NCBI RefSeq assembly: GCF_000702305.1
Contig: NZ_JNLC01000012.1
Location: 248,001 to 312,000, forward strand
DNA: 64,000 bases
Reading direction: 5' to 3'
DNA from: Allobosea sp. 117
GTDB taxonomy: Bacteria > Pseudomonadota > Alphaproteobacteria > Rhizobiales > Xanthobacteraceae
Shown: one piece after another, positions 1-8,988 of the stretch
Layout of the letters: each line of letters starts with the position of its first letter
Numbering within the stretch: position 1 is the stretch's first letter
The notes under the pieces: generated by a model
What the model was told of the DNA's origin: nothing
Seen by the model: the letters and a program-made list of their open reading frames with translations, nothing else
Database searches by the model: none
Program-made: the position numbers and the translations under genes

Positions 1-1
1 G

Positions 2-865
2 TTCCGCACGGCGGCGCTCGAGCTCGGGGTCTCGACGACCGCGCTCAGCAATGCGGTGGGAAAACTGGAACGCACGCTGGGCGTAAGGCTGTTCAACCGG
101 ACAACGCGAAGCGTCTCCTTGACGGAGGCAGGCCAGCAGTTCGTCGCGCAGGTCGCTCCCGCCGTGCGTGATATTCATGAGGCGATGGAGGTTGCGCGCT
201 CCCAACAGGCCACGCCTTCGGGCACACTGCGCATCAACGCCTTTCCGACAGCGGCACGGGAGATCTTCTCCTGGCTCGTCCTGCCGTTTCTGCGCGAGCA
301 CCCCCGGGTCCATATCGACATCGTCACGGAGGGTCGACTAGTGGACATCGTCGCGGGCGGCTTCGACCTCGGCGTCCGGAGCTCGGACCTTGTGCCGGCC
401 GACATGATCGCACTCCCCTTGGGGGTCGCGCGGCGCAATGTTGTAGTGGGCACTCCGAGCTATTTGAAAGCGCACGGGACGCCCATGATCCCTCAGGACC
501 TCGCCGGGCATCGCTGTCTCCGCGTCCGGCTTCCCAATGGCGCGATCCACCGCTGGCCGTTCGGGAAGGACGGACAATCGGTCCATATCGACGTCGAGGG
601 CGCCATCACCCTCGACGAGGCGAGCCTCGCACGCACCGCGGCGCTCGCCTCCGTCGGCCTCACCCTGGCGATGGAGTCCGACGTTCGCGACGACATCGAG
701 GCGGGCCGCCTCGTGCCCGTGCTTGAGGATTGGACCCCGCCACTGTCGCCCTTGAGCCTCTATTATCCGAGCCGGCGCAATCCGACCGCTGCGTTCAAGG
801 CGTTCGTCGACTTCGCGCGGCGACATAGTGGAGACGGCGATGCCCCTCGGCTGTCGACAGGATGA
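2..865 (+). CDS. LysR-family transcriptional regulator, 5' end cut off by window
   Basis: DNA-binding transcription factor of the LysR family. The open frame runs in from the window edge at base 2; the visible N-terminus is the second half of a winged helix-turn-helix ([15 protein letters not shown], then the recognition-helix stretch [19 protein letters not shown]), so the gene begins outside the window. The GTG at 56 lies inside the HTH and is not the true start. The rest (about 200 residues) is the LysR substrate-binding fold, including [11 protein letters not shown] and a C-terminal [11 protein letters not shown] helix. Its target and effector cannot be read. A 517-bp gap separates it from the catabolic genes, so it may be unrelated to them. 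Confidence 0.9.
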   Translation, partial: FRTAALELGVSTTALSNAVGKLERTLGVRLFNRTTRSVSLTEAGQQFVAQVAPAVRDIHEAMEVARSQQATPSGTLRINAFPTAAREIFSWLVLPFLREHPRVHIDIVTEGRLVDIVAGGFDLGVRSSDLVPADMIALPLGVARRNVVVGTPSYLKAHGTPMIPQDLAGHRCLRVRLPNGAIHRWPFGKDGQSVHIDVEGAITLDEASLARTAALASVGLTLAMESDVRDDIEAGRLVPVLEDWTPPLSPLSLYYPSRRNPTAAFKAFVDFARRHSGDGDAPRLSTG

Positions 866-1382
866 GATGCGCCACTTTCGGACCTCGGCTCACTGCCAGA
901 AAGCGGACACACCGCTAGGCGAAGCCTTGCCATGATCGTCATTCAACGCGTTTCTTCGCATAGAATTTCAGCAAGCTTCATCCCGATCGCTTGACCGGGT
1001 ACCCGTTGCGACACGGCCTGCCAGACGAAAAACCTCCTTCACCGTCTGCCACCGACCCCAAACTGCTCATTCGTGATAACCGCTGCGAACCCATAAGCTC
1101 CAGCAGTAATTCGTCGCGCGGCCGGGTGGCGGCCGGCTCTCCTCGCGCAGGAACGCACCCTTGCTCGCCCCACCCCGCATGTAGACGGCAGCAATCGCCC
1201 GCTGGGGCATTCCCGATCCACCCCCTCATGTCGCGCAGCCGGGCCCAGAGGGCCGGGGATTGCAGCGCTGCGCAAGATTGGCGAGGCCATTGCCAGGTTG
1301 CTCTATTGACGGATTGTCCGTCAATCTGTAAGTGTCGTGTCGGCGCTCTGGATCGGCCGCTCATCTTGGATGGAAAGCAAAA
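866..1382. other. 517-bp intergenic region ahead of the catabolic block
   Basis: No convincing gene is seen on either strand; the short frames here lack recognisable motifs and good ribosome sites. The only structured element is the 21-bp palindrome at 1305-1325, 57 bp before the first catabolic gene. The rest may hold the end of the LysR transcript and the promoter of the catabolic genes. Confidence 0.5.
1305..1325. promoter_or_regulatory. Perfect inverted repeat, candidate operator
   Basis: Two 8-bp arms, ATTGACGG and CCGTCAAT, flank a 5-bp spacer (ATTGT). The left arm contains a -35-like TTGACG at 1306; no good -10 is obvious. Position and symmetry suggest binding of a dimeric regulator controlling the operon that starts at 1383. 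The GntR/FCD protein encoded at 4019 is the nearest candidate (inference). Confidence 0.55.
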
Positions 1383-1766
1383 ATGAGTAATGATTCCCTG
1401 TTCGACATCGGCCTGAAGAATCGTCGTGAAGTTCTCGGCGCCGACTATGTGGATAACTCCATCAAGAACGCCGACTCCTTCAATACGGAATTTCAGAAGC
1501 TAGTCACCGAATATTGCTGGGGTGAGATCTGGAGTCGCGATGGGCTTACGCGGCGTGAGCGTTCTCTGATCAATCTTGCGATGATCTCGGCGCTCAACCG
1601 CCCGCACGAGCTCAAGCTGCATGTGCAGGGCGCGCTGAACAACGGCCTCAGCCGCGAGGACATCAAGGAAGTGCTGCTCCAGGTCATGATCTATTGCGGC
1701 GTGCCGGCGGCGGTGGACGCCTTCCGCATCGCCCGCGAAGTCGTCGGCCACGACAAGGACCGCTAG
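1383..1766 (+). CDS. Carboxymuconolactone decarboxylase (CMD) family protein
   Basis: 127-residue all-helical protein of the CMD/AhpD-like superfamily. The family includes gamma-carboxymuconolactone decarboxylase (PcaC) of the protocatechuate pathway, and the length matches PcaC. The core has RERSLINLAMISALNRPHEL, then HVQGALNNGLSREDIKEVLLQ and YCGVPAAVDAF, the usual decarboxylase-type helices. I see no CxxC thiol pair of the AhpD type. The ATG at 1383 (MSNDSLFD) is preferred over an in-frame upstream start at 1332 because homology begins there. First gene of the catabolic block, 23 bp before the RraA-like gene. Its real substrate is unknown; no other pca genes are nearby. Confidence 0.85.
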   Translation: MSNDSLFDIGLKNRREVLGADYVDNSIKNADSFNTEFQKLVTEYCWGEIWSRDGLTRRERSLINLAMISALNRPHELKLHVQGALNNGLSREDIKEVLLQVMIYCGVPAAVDAFRIAREVVGHDKDR

Positions 1767-1789
1767 TTCGGCCGCCCCGGAGACGCAGC

Positions 1790-2494
1790 ATGTACGGCCA
1801 CATCTACCATACGTTCGAACGTGCCCCGGCCTCGCTGGTCGAGCGCTTCAGGGGCGTGTCCACCTCGACGCTGAGCGATGCCATGGGCCGGCACGGCGCG
1901 ATGAAGTCCAACATCCGGCCGATCTATGACGACATCAGCATGGTGGGCTCGGCCTTCACCGTGCTGTGCTTCCCCGGCGACAACATCATGACGCACAAGG
2001 CGCTGCAGATGGTGGGGCCGGGCGATGTGCTGGTGATCGACGATGGCGACTACGACACCGGCTGCTTCGGCCATCGCAGCGCGCTGCAGGCGCGCTCGCG
2101 CGGCTGCGTCGGGCTGGTAGCGAGCGGCTCGATCCGCGATCTCGCCTTGCTGCGCAAGGAGCGCTTCCCAGTGTTCAGCCGCAGCGTCTCGCCGCGTGCG
2201 CCGCAGAAAAGCACGCCGGGCTCGATCAATGTTCCCGTCCATGTCGGCGGGCTGGTGGTCAATCCCGGCGACATCATCGTCGGCGACGACGACGGCGTGG
2301 TGGTGGTGCCGCTCGCCTCGGCCGAGGCCATCCTCGAAAAGGCGACGCAGCGCGACCGGCTCGAGGCCGAGGCGATCGCAAAGGGGCGCACCGGCGAGCT
2401 GCCGCTCGACCCCGCCCATGGCGTGCTGGAGATCGATAAGCTGCTGAAAGGCAAGGTGGTCGAGCATACCGAACCCTATGCGCGACACGCCTGA
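1790..2494 (+). CDS. RraA family protein, HMG/CHA aldolase-like
   Basis: 234 residues. This family contains RNase E regulator RraA and metal-dependent class II aldolases that split 4-hydroxy-4-methyl-2-oxoglutarate or 4-carboxy-4-hydroxy-2-oxoadipate (CHA) to pyruvate plus a second oxoacid. The metal/substrate segment is visible: GPGDVLVIDDGDYDTGCFG (about residues 77-94) and ASGSIRD with Arg116-Asp117, the Arg-Asp pair typical of the aldolases. NPGDIIVGDDDGVVVVP is the conserved C-terminal strand region. Start chosen at ATG 1790 (MYGHIYHTF), where similarity begins. Next to a decarboxylase-like and an aldehyde dehydrogenase gene, a catabolic aldolase or oxoacid decarboxylase role is more likely than RNase regulation. 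Confidence 0.85.
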   Translation: MYGHIYHTFERAPASLVERFRGVSTSTLSDAMGRHGAMKSNIRPIYDDISMVGSAFTVLCFPGDNIMTHKALQMVGPGDVLVIDDGDYDTGCFGHRSALQARSRGCVGLVASGSIRDLALLRKERFPVFSRSVSPRAPQKSTPGSINVPVHVGGLVVNPGDIIVGDDDGVVVVPLASAEAILEKATQRDRLEAEAIAKGRTGELPLDPAHGVLEIDKLLKGKVVEHTEPYARHA

Positions 2495-2536
2495 GGCTGC
2501 CTTCCGACGGACGGTGCATTTCGTGAGAGAGCGTTG

Positions 2537-4015
2537 ATGGAAAAGTACCAGCACTACATCGATGGCGCCTTCGTCGATCCGAGCAGCGGCCGGTGGTTCG
2601 AGACGTTCAACCCCTATACCGGCAAGCCCTGGGCTGAGATGGCGCGCGGCGATGCCATCGATGTGGAGCGTGCTGTCGCGGCGGCGCACTGCGCCTTCGA
2701 GAGCGGGCCGTGGAAGACAACGACGGCGAGCGAGCGCGGCGCCCTGTTGCGGCGCATCGGCGACCTCGTCGCCCGCGACGCCGAGAAGCTCGCGGCCATC
2801 GAAGTGCGCGACAACGGCAAACTGATGGCGGAGATGCTGGCGCAGGTGCGCTACATCCCGCAGTGGTACTATTATTACGGCGGGCTCGCCGACAAGATCG
2901 AGGGCTCGGTCATCCCGCTCGATAAGCGCGGCTATCTCAACTACACGAAATACGAGCCGCTCGGCGTCGTGGCGATCATCACGCCGTGGAACTCGCCGCT
3001 GATGCTGACGACCTGGAAGCTGGCGCCGGCGCTGGCGGCCGGCAACACCGCGGTCATCAAGCCCTCCGAGTTCACCTCCGCCTCGGCGCTGGAATTCGCC
3101 AAGCTGCTGGACGAGGCCGGCGTGCCGCCGGGCGTGGTCAACATCGTCACCGGATTCGGCGGCGAGGTCGGCACGCCGCTCATCGAGCACGACAAGGTGG
3201 CGAAGGTCGCCTTCACCGGCTCCGACGCGACCGGCAAGAAGATCTATGCCGCCGCCGCGCAGACCATGAAGCACGTCACCATGGAGCTCGGCGGCAAGTC
3301 GCCGAACATCGTCTTCGCCGATGCCGACCTCGACGATGCGGTGAACGGCGCCATCTCCGGCATCTTCGCCGCCACCGGCCAGACCTGCCTCGCCGGCTCG
3401 CGCCTCCTCGTCGAGGACAGCATCCATGACGACTTCCTGGACCGGCTGGTCACCAGGGCGAAGACCGCGCGCATGGGCGACCCGGCCAGCCTCGACACCC
3501 AAGTCGGGCCAATGACCACGCTGCCGCAATACCAGAAGGTGTTGGACTACATCGCCATCGCGCTGGGCGAAGGCGCGACGCTGGTCGCCGGCGGCAAGCC
3601 GGCGGAACAGCCGGAATGCGGCGACGGCTGGTTCGTCGAGCCGACCATCTTCAAGGACGTAAAGAACGACATGCGCATCGCGCAGGAGGAAGTGTTCGGC
3701 CCGGTGCTCTCGGTCATCCGCTTCAAGGACGAGGACGATGCGGTGCGCATCGCCAACGAAACCATCTACGGCCTCGCCGCCGGGGTATGGACACGCGACA
3801 TCGGCCGCGCAATCCGCATGACCGAGGCGCTGCACGCGGGTACGGTGTGGGTCAACACCTACCGGGCGACCAGCTTCATGTCGCCCTTCGGCGGCTATCG
3901 GCAGAGCGGCATCGGCCGCGAGAACGGCGCGGAGATGATCAAGGAATATCTGCAGACCAAGAGCGTCTGGATGAATTTCGGCGCTCCCTCCACCAACCCC
4001 TTCGTCCAGAGGTAG
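2537..4015 (+). CDS. NAD(P)-dependent aldehyde dehydrogenase
   Basis: 492-residue member of the aldehyde dehydrogenase superfamily, oxidising an aldehyde or semialdehyde to the acid in the cytosol. Visible motifs: ITPWN with the oxyanion Asn (residue 152), IKPSE with the cofactor-binding Lys (175), the general-base Glu in MELGGKS (250) and the nucleophilic Cys in GQTCLAGSR (284), and FGPVLSV and FGGYRQSGIGRENG near the C-terminus. Full length. ATG 2537 follows GAGAGAG; a TTG directly before it is an alternative. It ends 3 bp before the GntR gene. The substrate is unknown; it may handle an aldehyde released by the ThDP decarboxylase encoded further downstream. Confidence 0.92.
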   Translation: MEKYQHYIDGAFVDPSSGRWFETFNPYTGKPWAEMARGDAIDVERAVAAAHCAFESGPWKTTTASERGALLRRIGDLVARDAEKLAAIEVRDNGKLMAEMLAQVRYIPQWYYYYGGLADKIEGSVIPLDKRGYLNYTKYEPLGVVAIITPWNSPLMLTTWKLAPALAAGNTAVIKPSEFTSASALEFAKLLDEAGVPPGVVNIVTGFGGEVGTPLIEHDKVAKVAFTGSDATGKKIYAAAAQTMKHVTMELGGKSPNIVFADADLDDAVNGAISGIFAATGQTCLAGSRLLVEDSIHDDFLDRLVTRAKTARMGDPASLDTQVGPMTTLPQYQKVLDYIAIALGEGATLVAGGKPAEQPECGDGWFVEPTIFKDVKNDMRIAQEEVFGPVLSVIRFKDEDDAVRIANETIYGLAAGVWTRDIGRAIRMTEALHAGTVWVNTYRATSFMSPFGGYRQSGIGRENGAEMIKEYLQTKSVWMNFGAPSTNPFVQR

Positions 4016-4018
4016 CTG

Positions 4019-4759
4019 ATGGACGAGAGCCCCGACTTCAGGATCGTGGCGACGCCGGCCCCCCTGCGCAGGCAGGTGGAGGATCGGCTGCGGCAGGCGA
4101 TCGTCTCGGGCTATTTCAAGCCCGGCACGCATCTGTCCGACCGGGCGCTGTGCGAGATGTTCCAGGTGAGCCGGGCGCTGGTGCGCGAGGCCATCCGCCA
4201 GCTGGAAGCGGAGGGCCTGACCGAGACGATCGCCCATCGCGGTTCCTTTGTGCGTATCATGTCGGCGGCGGAAGCCGAGCAGATCTACGATGTGCGCGGC
4301 GTGCTCGAGGCGCTCGCCGCCAAGGGCTTCGCCCGCAATGCCAGCGCGGCTCAGGTCGCGGCGCTGAAGGCGGTGTTTGAGGAGCTGAAGCAGGTCGCCG
4401 CCTCCAGGGCCGAGGCCAACCTGCTCAACATCAAGCAGCGCTTCTACGATGTGCTGCTGGAAGGCGCCGGCAACGATTACGTCACCCGCATGCTCAACCA
4501 GATACTGAACCGCAACGCGCTGTTGCGGGCCACGTCGCTCTCCGATCCGCAGCGGCTTCCCAACACGGTCCGGGAAATCGGCAGGCTCATCGACGCGATC
4601 GAGGCGCGCGACGAGCAGGCGGCGTGGGAAGCCAGCCTCGAACATGTTCGAAGCGCGGCGACGGTCGCGATCGACATTCTCAATCGCCAGAAAAGCGCGC
4701 GCAGCGCCGATGCGCCGCCGAGCGACGCCAAGAACGCGCAGAAGGCTCGAGAGCAATAG
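4019..4759 (+). CDS. GntR-family regulator, FadR/FCD subfamily
   Basis: 246 residues. An N-terminal GntR winged helix (about 15-80; PLRRQVEDRLRQAIVSGYF, LCEMFQVSRALVREAIRQLE) is followed by an FCD ligand-binding helical domain (YDVRGVLEALAAKGFA onward). FCD regulators usually sense an organic acid and repress its catabolic genes. It starts 3 bp after the aldehyde dehydrogenase stop, so it is co-transcribed with the block it probably controls. The palindromes at 1305 and 13266 are possible binding sites; this is inference from symmetry and position. Confidence 0.92.
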   Translation: MDESPDFRIVATPAPLRRQVEDRLRQAIVSGYFKPGTHLSDRALCEMFQVSRALVREAIRQLEAEGLTETIAHRGSFVRIMSAAEAEQIYDVRGVLEALAAKGFARNASAAQVAALKAVFEELKQVAASRAEANLLNIKQRFYDVLLEGAGNDYVTRMLNQILNRNALLRATSLSDPQRLPNTVREIGRLIDAIEARDEQAAWEASLEHVRSAATVAIDILNRQKSARSADAPPSDAKNAQKAREQ

Positions 4760-4766
4760 AAGTCAC

Positions 4767-4784
4767 TGCAGGCATGAGCCTGCA
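4767..4784 (+). promoter_or_regulatory. Intercistronic hairpin between gntR and tctB
   Basis: Perfect 7-bp arms TGCAGGC and GCCTGCA with a 4-base loop ATGA. No T-run follows, so it is not a standard terminator. It could stabilise or attenuate the tct transcript, or be an operator. Confidence 0.4.
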
Positions 4785-4842
4785 CCGCGTTCTGAAGGTC
4801 CCGACCACGCCACAGAAGCGCGACGGGACGCAGGGAGGAAAC

Positions 4843-5292
4843 ATGAAGATCCAACTCACCAAAGACTTCCTTGGTGGGGTGCTGTTCCTGCTCATCGGAC
4901 TCAGCACCATCGTCATCGGCAATACCTACAAGCTCGGCACGGCGAGCAACATGGGCCCCGGCTACTTCCCGATCATGCTCGGCGTGATCGTCGGGCTCAT
5001 CGGCGTGACGATGATCGTCACCGCGCTGCGGAACCCCGAGAATTCCGAGACCGTGGCGAGCTGGGAGATCCGGCCGCTGATCTTCGTCACCGCGGCGATC
5101 GTGCTGTTCAGTGCGCTGATCGAGACGGCCGGACTGATTGCGGCAGTGGCGGGACTGGTGGTGGTCGGCCGGTTCGGCGCCCGCGAGGGCAGCATCCCGG
5201 AACTCGTCGTCATCGTCGCCGTGCTGATCGCGGTCTCCGTCGGCATCTTCGTCTACGGGCTCGACATCCCCCTCCGACTGAGGCCTTGGTGA
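4843..5292 (+). CDS. tctB: Tripartite tricarboxylate transporter, small membrane subunit TctB
   Basis: 149-residue inner-membrane protein of the TctB family, the four-helix small subunit of TctABC secondary transporters for citrate-like and other organic acids. Typical features are the first helix FLGGVLFLLIGLSTIVI, the family motif LGTASNMGPGYFPIMLG between helices 1 and 2, and two C-terminal hydrophobic segments. ATG 4843 follows a strong GGGAGGAA ribosome site and is chosen over the long in-frame upstream extension, which overlaps gntR. The stop overlaps the tctA start by one base, indicating translational coupling. Confidence 0.93.
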   Translation: MKIQLTKDFLGGVLFLLIGLSTIVIGNTYKLGTASNMGPGYFPIMLGVIVGLIGVTMIVTALRNPENSETVASWEIRPLIFVTAAIVLFSALIETAGLIAAVAGLVVVGRFGAREGSIPELVVIVAVLIAVSVGIFVYGLDIPLRLRPW

Positions 5293-6794
5293 TGGATCTG
5301 CTGCAGCATCTCGCTTTGGGATTCAGCGTCGCGCTGTCGCCGGGAAACCTGCTCTATTGCTTCATCGGCGTGCTGCTCGGCACCTTCATCGGCGTGCTGC
5401 CGGGCGTGGGGCCACTGGTCACCATCGCCGTGCTGCTACCGCTGACCTACGGGCTGCCGCCGGAAGGCGCGATGATCATGCTGGCCGGCATCTATTACGG
5501 CGCGGCCTATGGCGGCTCGACCACGGCCATCCTGGTCAACCTGCCGGGCGAATCCTCCGCCGCGGTGACCTGCATCGACGGATACCAGATGGCTCGGCAG
5601 GGCCGCGCCGGGCCGGCGCTCGCCATCGCCGCCATCGGCTCGGTGATCGCCGGCTGCTTCGGCACGGTGCTAATCGCGCTGTGCGGCCCGCCGCTCGCCA
5701 GCGTCGCGCTGCAGTTTGGCGCCGCCGAATACTGCTCGCTCATGTTGATGGCGCTGGTCTCAGCCTCGGCGCTGGTGCGCGGCTCGCTGGTCAAGGGCAT
5801 GGGCATGGCGATGTGCGGGGCGATCTTCGGCCTCGCCGGCACCGACATCAATTCCGGCATTGACCGCTTCACTTTCGGCCTGCCGGGGCTGGCGGAGGGC
5901 TTCGACTTCGTCGTCGTCGCGGCGGGCCTGTTCGCCTTCTGCGAGATTATGGTCAATCTCGGCATATCGCATAACCGCGGCGTGATCTCCTCGAAAGTCA
6001 CCGGGCTGATGCCGACGCGCGACGACATGAAGGCGTCCTGGCGGCCGATACTGCGCGGCACGGCGGTCGGCTCCATCCTCGGCGTGCTGCCGGGTGCCGG
6101 GCAGACCATCGCCTCCTTCGCCTCCTACGCCATGGAGCGCAAGCTGAGCCGGACGCCGGAGCGCTTCGGCCGCGGCGCCATCGAGGGCGTCGCCGGACCG
6201 GAATCGGCCAACAACGCCGCGGCGCAGACCCACTTCATACCGACGCTGACGCTCGGCATTCCCGGCAGCGCCACCATGGCGCTGCTGCTGGGCGCGTTGA
6301 TGATCCAGGGCATCACGCCCGGCCCGCAGGTGATGACGCAGCATCCCGCGCTGTTCTGGGGCCTTGTCGCCAGCATGTGGATCGGCAACGTGCTGCTGGT
6401 GATCCTCAACCTGCCACTGGTCGGCCTGTGGGTCGCGCTGCTGAAGGTGCCGTATCGCTGGCTCTACCCAGTGATCCTGGTATTCTCCTGCATCGGCATC
6501 TACACGGTGAACATGAGCGCCACCGATGTCGCCTTCGCCGCCTTCTTCGGCGTGCTCGGCTACATCTTCCTGAAGCTCGACTGCGAGCCCGCGCCCTTCA
6601 TCCTCGGCTTCCTGCTCGGCCCGATGCTGGAGGAGAACTTCCGCCGCGCCATGCTTCAGTCGCGCGGCAGCCTCGCCGTCTTCGTCACCCACCCGCTCAG
6701 CGCGACCTTCCTGGCCATCGCCGTCATCTTCGCCGGCCTGATGATCTTCCCGAAAATCGTGAAGCGGAAGAACCAGGCGATCACCGAAGGCTAG
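5292..6794 (+). CDS. tctA: Tripartite tricarboxylate transporter, large membrane subunit TctA
   Basis: 500-residue polytopic inner-membrane protein with about 11-12 hydrophobic segments, the large channel subunit of TctABC. The duplicated TctA signature is present: [21 protein letters not shown] near the N-terminus and [20 protein letters not shown] in the middle, plus [21 protein letters not shown]. Full length for the family. It begins inside the tctB stop (overlap of one base) and is followed 16 bp later by etfB. The matching periplasmic binding protein is encoded separately at 13371. The substrate is unknown. Confidence 0.95.
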   Translation: MDLLQHLALGFSVALSPGNLLYCFIGVLLGTFIGVLPGVGPLVTIAVLLPLTYGLPPEGAMIMLAGIYYGAAYGGSTTAILVNLPGESSAAVTCIDGYQMARQGRAGPALAIAAIGSVIAGCFGTVLIALCGPPLASVALQFGAAEYCSLMLMALVSASALVRGSLVKGMGMAMCGAIFGLAGTDINSGIDRFTFGLPGLAEGFDFVVVAAGLFAFCEIMVNLGISHNRGVISSKVTGLMPTRDDMKASWRPILRGTAVGSILGVLPGAGQTIASFASYAMERKLSRTPERFGRGAIEGVAGPESANNAAAQTHFIPTLTLGIPGSATMALLLGALMIQGITPGPQVMTQHPALFWGLVASMWIGNVLLVILNLPLVGLWVALLKVPYRWLYPVILVFSCIGIYTVNMSATDVAFAAFFGVLGYIFLKLDCEPAPFILGFLLGPMLEENFRRAMLQSRGSLAVFVTHPLSATFLAIAVIFAGLMIFPKIVKRKNQAITEG

Positions 6795-6810
6795 GCAAGG
6801 AGCGAATGCA

Positions 6811-7560
6811 GTGAAGATTCTGGTGGCGGTGAAGCGCGTCGTCGACCCCAACGTGAAGATCAGGGTCAAGGCGGACGGGTCCGGCGTGGAGCTGGGCGGA
6901 CTGAAGATGGCGATCAACCCGTTCGACGAGATCGCCGTCGAAGAGGCGGTGCGGCTGAAGGAGGCAGGCCGCGCCAGGGAGATCGTCGCCGTGACCGTGG
7001 GTACGGCGCAGGCGCACGACGTGCTGCGCACCGCGATGGCGATCGGCGTCGACCGCGGCCTACTGGTGCAGGCGGAAGGCCCGCTCGAACCCCTAGCGGT
7101 GGCCAAGGTGCTGGCCCGCGTCATCGCCGAGGAGGCGCCCGACCTCGTGCTGCTCGGCAAGCAGGCGGTCGACGACGATTGCAACCAGACCGGCCAGATG
7201 CTGGCCGCGCTGCTCGACTGGCCGCAGGCGACCTTCGCCTCAAAGATTACGGTTGTCGGGGACATGGTGGAGGTCACCCGCGAGGTGGATAGCGGGCTGC
7301 AGACGCTGGAGATGGAGCTGCCCGCCATCGTCACCGTCGATCTGCGCCTAAACGAGCCGCGCTACGCCTCGTTGCCGAGCATCATGCAGGCCAAGCGCAA
7401 GCCGCTGCAGACCCGACCGGTGACCGATCTTGGCATCGACGTCGCGCCGCGCCTGCGGGTGCTCAAGACCGCCGAGCCGGCTGCTCGCGCGGCGGGCATC
7501 CGGCTGAACTCAGTCGAGGAGCTGCTTCACAAGCTGAAGCACGAGGCCGGCGTTCTCTGA
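6811..7560 (+). CDS. etfB: Electron transfer flavoprotein beta subunit
   Basis: 249-residue beta subunit of the heterodimeric FAD/AMP-containing ETF, which takes electrons from flavoprotein dehydrogenases and passes them to ETF:quinone oxidoreductase. The start [16 protein letters not shown] and the signatures [35 protein letters not shown] and [20 protein letters not shown] are typical. GTG start at 6811 after AAGGAG. Placed between a transporter and a TcuA-like dehydrogenase, it is probably a dedicated electron acceptor for this pathway rather than the housekeeping copy. No ETF:quinone oxidoreductase gene is present here. Confidence 0.95.
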   Translation: MKILVAVKRVVDPNVKIRVKADGSGVELGGLKMAINPFDEIAVEEAVRLKEAGRAREIVAVTVGTAQAHDVLRTAMAIGVDRGLLVQAEGPLEPLAVAKVLARVIAEEAPDLVLLGKQAVDDDCNQTGQMLAALLDWPQATFASKITVVGDMVEVTREVDSGLQTLEMELPAIVTVDLRLNEPRYASLPSIMQAKRKPLQTRPVTDLGIDVAPRLRVLKTAEPAARAAGIRLNSVEELLHKLKHEAGVL

Positions 7561-7578
7561 TGCGAAAGGAAGGACATC

Positions 7579-8514
7579 ATGGGTTCGACCCTGGTACTCG
7601 CCGAACATGGTGACGGCGAGCTCAAGCCCGCGACCGCGAGTGCGGTGACAGCCGCGCGGCGGCTCGGCGGCGAGGTGCATGTGCTGGTCGCTGGCGCCTC
7701 GCATGCGGTGGCGGAGCAGGCCGCCGCGCTCGACGGGGTGGACCGCGTGCTGCTGTGCGAAGACCCGGCGCTCGCCGACCAGCTCGCCGAGCCCGCGGCA
7801 GCGCTGCTCGTCTCGCTCGGCGCGACTTATGCGGCCTTCGTCGCGCCGGCCACGTCGACCGGCAAGAACGTGATGCCACGCCTCGCCGCGCTGCTCGACG
7901 TGATGCAGGTTTCGGACGTGACCGCTGTCGTGGCGCCGGACACCTTCGAACGGCTCACTTATGCCGGCAATGCGGTGGAGACCCTGACCAGCAGCGATGC
8001 ACGCCTCGTGCTCACAGTGCGCCCGGCGGCCTTCGCACCTGTCGGGACGGGCGGCAGCGCACCGGTCGAGATCGTCGCGATGCCGAAGTTCCGCGCCCGC
8101 GCCCGCTTCAAGGGCGAAAGCCGCACCAAGTCCGACCACCCCGACCTCACCTCGGCGCGGATCGTCGTCTCCGGGGGGCGCGGACTCGGCTCGGTGGAGA
8201 AGTTCGACAATATCCTCGGCCCGCTTGCGGCCAGGCTCGGCGCGGCCCTCGGCGCCTCGCGCGCGGCGGTCGATTCCGGCTTCGCGCCGAACGACGTACA
8301 GGTCGGCCAAACCGGCAAGATCGTCGCGCCAGACCTCTATATCGCGGTGGGCATATCCGGCGCTATCCAGCATCTGGCTGGCATGAAGGACGCCAAGGTG
8401 ATCGTCGCCATCAACAAGGACCCTGACGCGCCGATCTTCAGGATCGCCGATTACGGGCTGGTCGGGGACCTGTTCGAGCTGGTGCCGCAGCTGGAGAAGG
8501 CGCTGGACGCCTGA
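7579..8514 (+). CDS. etfA: Electron transfer flavoprotein alpha subunit
   Basis: 311-residue FAD-binding partner of EtfB, 18 bp downstream with a GAAAGGA ribosome site. The C-terminal FAD domain is clear: [46 protein letters not shown] and the ending [20 protein letters not shown]. Length and order (beta then alpha) are normal. Expected to form the soluble electron carrier with the 6811 product, receiving electrons from the flavoprotein encoded at 8989, which lies beyond a palindromic repeat. Confidence 0.95.
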   Translation: MGSTLVLAEHGDGELKPATASAVTAARRLGGEVHVLVAGASHAVAEQAAALDGVDRVLLCEDPALADQLAEPAAALLVSLGATYAAFVAPATSTGKNVMPRLAALLDVMQVSDVTAVVAPDTFERLTYAGNAVETLTSSDARLVLTVRPAAFAPVGTGGSAPVEIVAMPKFRARARFKGESRTKSDHPDLTSARIVVSGGRGLGSVEKFDNILGPLAARLGAALGASRAAVDSGFAPNDVQVGQTGKIVAPDLYIAVGISGAIQHLAGMKDAKVIVAINKDPDAPIFRIADYGLVGDLFELVPQLEKALDA

Positions 8515-8593
8515 GAGGCGGGGCGGGGTCATTTCTCGGATTCCGCCGCTCCAGAAACGGCCCGGCTGGGAGACACGGCCGCAGAGTCTTGTG

Positions 8594-8720
8594 CTGGATC
8601 CCGGATCGGCGCTCCACTTCGTGCAGCTTGTCCGGGAAACGAGGCGTCAGGGCGCCTCGGATGCCACGTCTGTTTCCGGGGCAAGTGACGCCGCAGGCGG
8701 AACGCAGATCCGGAATCCAG
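8594..8720. repeat. Long imperfect palindrome in the etfA-flavoprotein gap
   Basis: Outer arms of 22 bases (beginning CTGGATCCCGGATC at 8594, ending at 8720) match in about 19 positions when inverted; a second inner pair (GCTTGTCCGGGAAAC against the complement of GTTTCCGGGGCAAGT) extends the pairing, leaving a loop near the centre. It resembles the dispersed intergenic palindromes (REP/RPE-like) of alphaproteobacteria. It lies in a 474-bp gene-free stretch (8515-8988). Transcribed, it would form a long hairpin and could end or stabilise the etf message. No other full copy was seen in the window. Confidence 0.7.
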
Positions 8721-8988
8721 AGCGGGACTCTTCGGCGACATCCGTTGCCGCCCCTCCCCCGATCCACCTCGTCCTGCCGAAATCCATGGAACCCTCCTCC
8801 CGGTTGCTGGAGCAGGAGCCGCTGGCGCGCCAATGCCCCCCCGCGCCGGACATGCGAGGGCGGCTCCTCAGTATGCCCCTCAGGAATAGTAGGAGCACGA
8901 GATAGTCTGAGGGCGCATCGCGGGGTTTTGCTAAGCGTAATCCGAGTTCGGTCCGACAGGTGCCAGCAAGAGCTTGGAGCAGTCATCA

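Noticed and set aside
1763-4756. Very long open frame (997 codons) on the minus strand opposite the RraA, aldehyde dehydrogenase and GntR genes
   Set aside because: It is antisense to three well-recognised genes, has no family motif, and its composition (rich in Arg, Ala, His, Asp, Leu) is typical of a GC-rich shadow frame.
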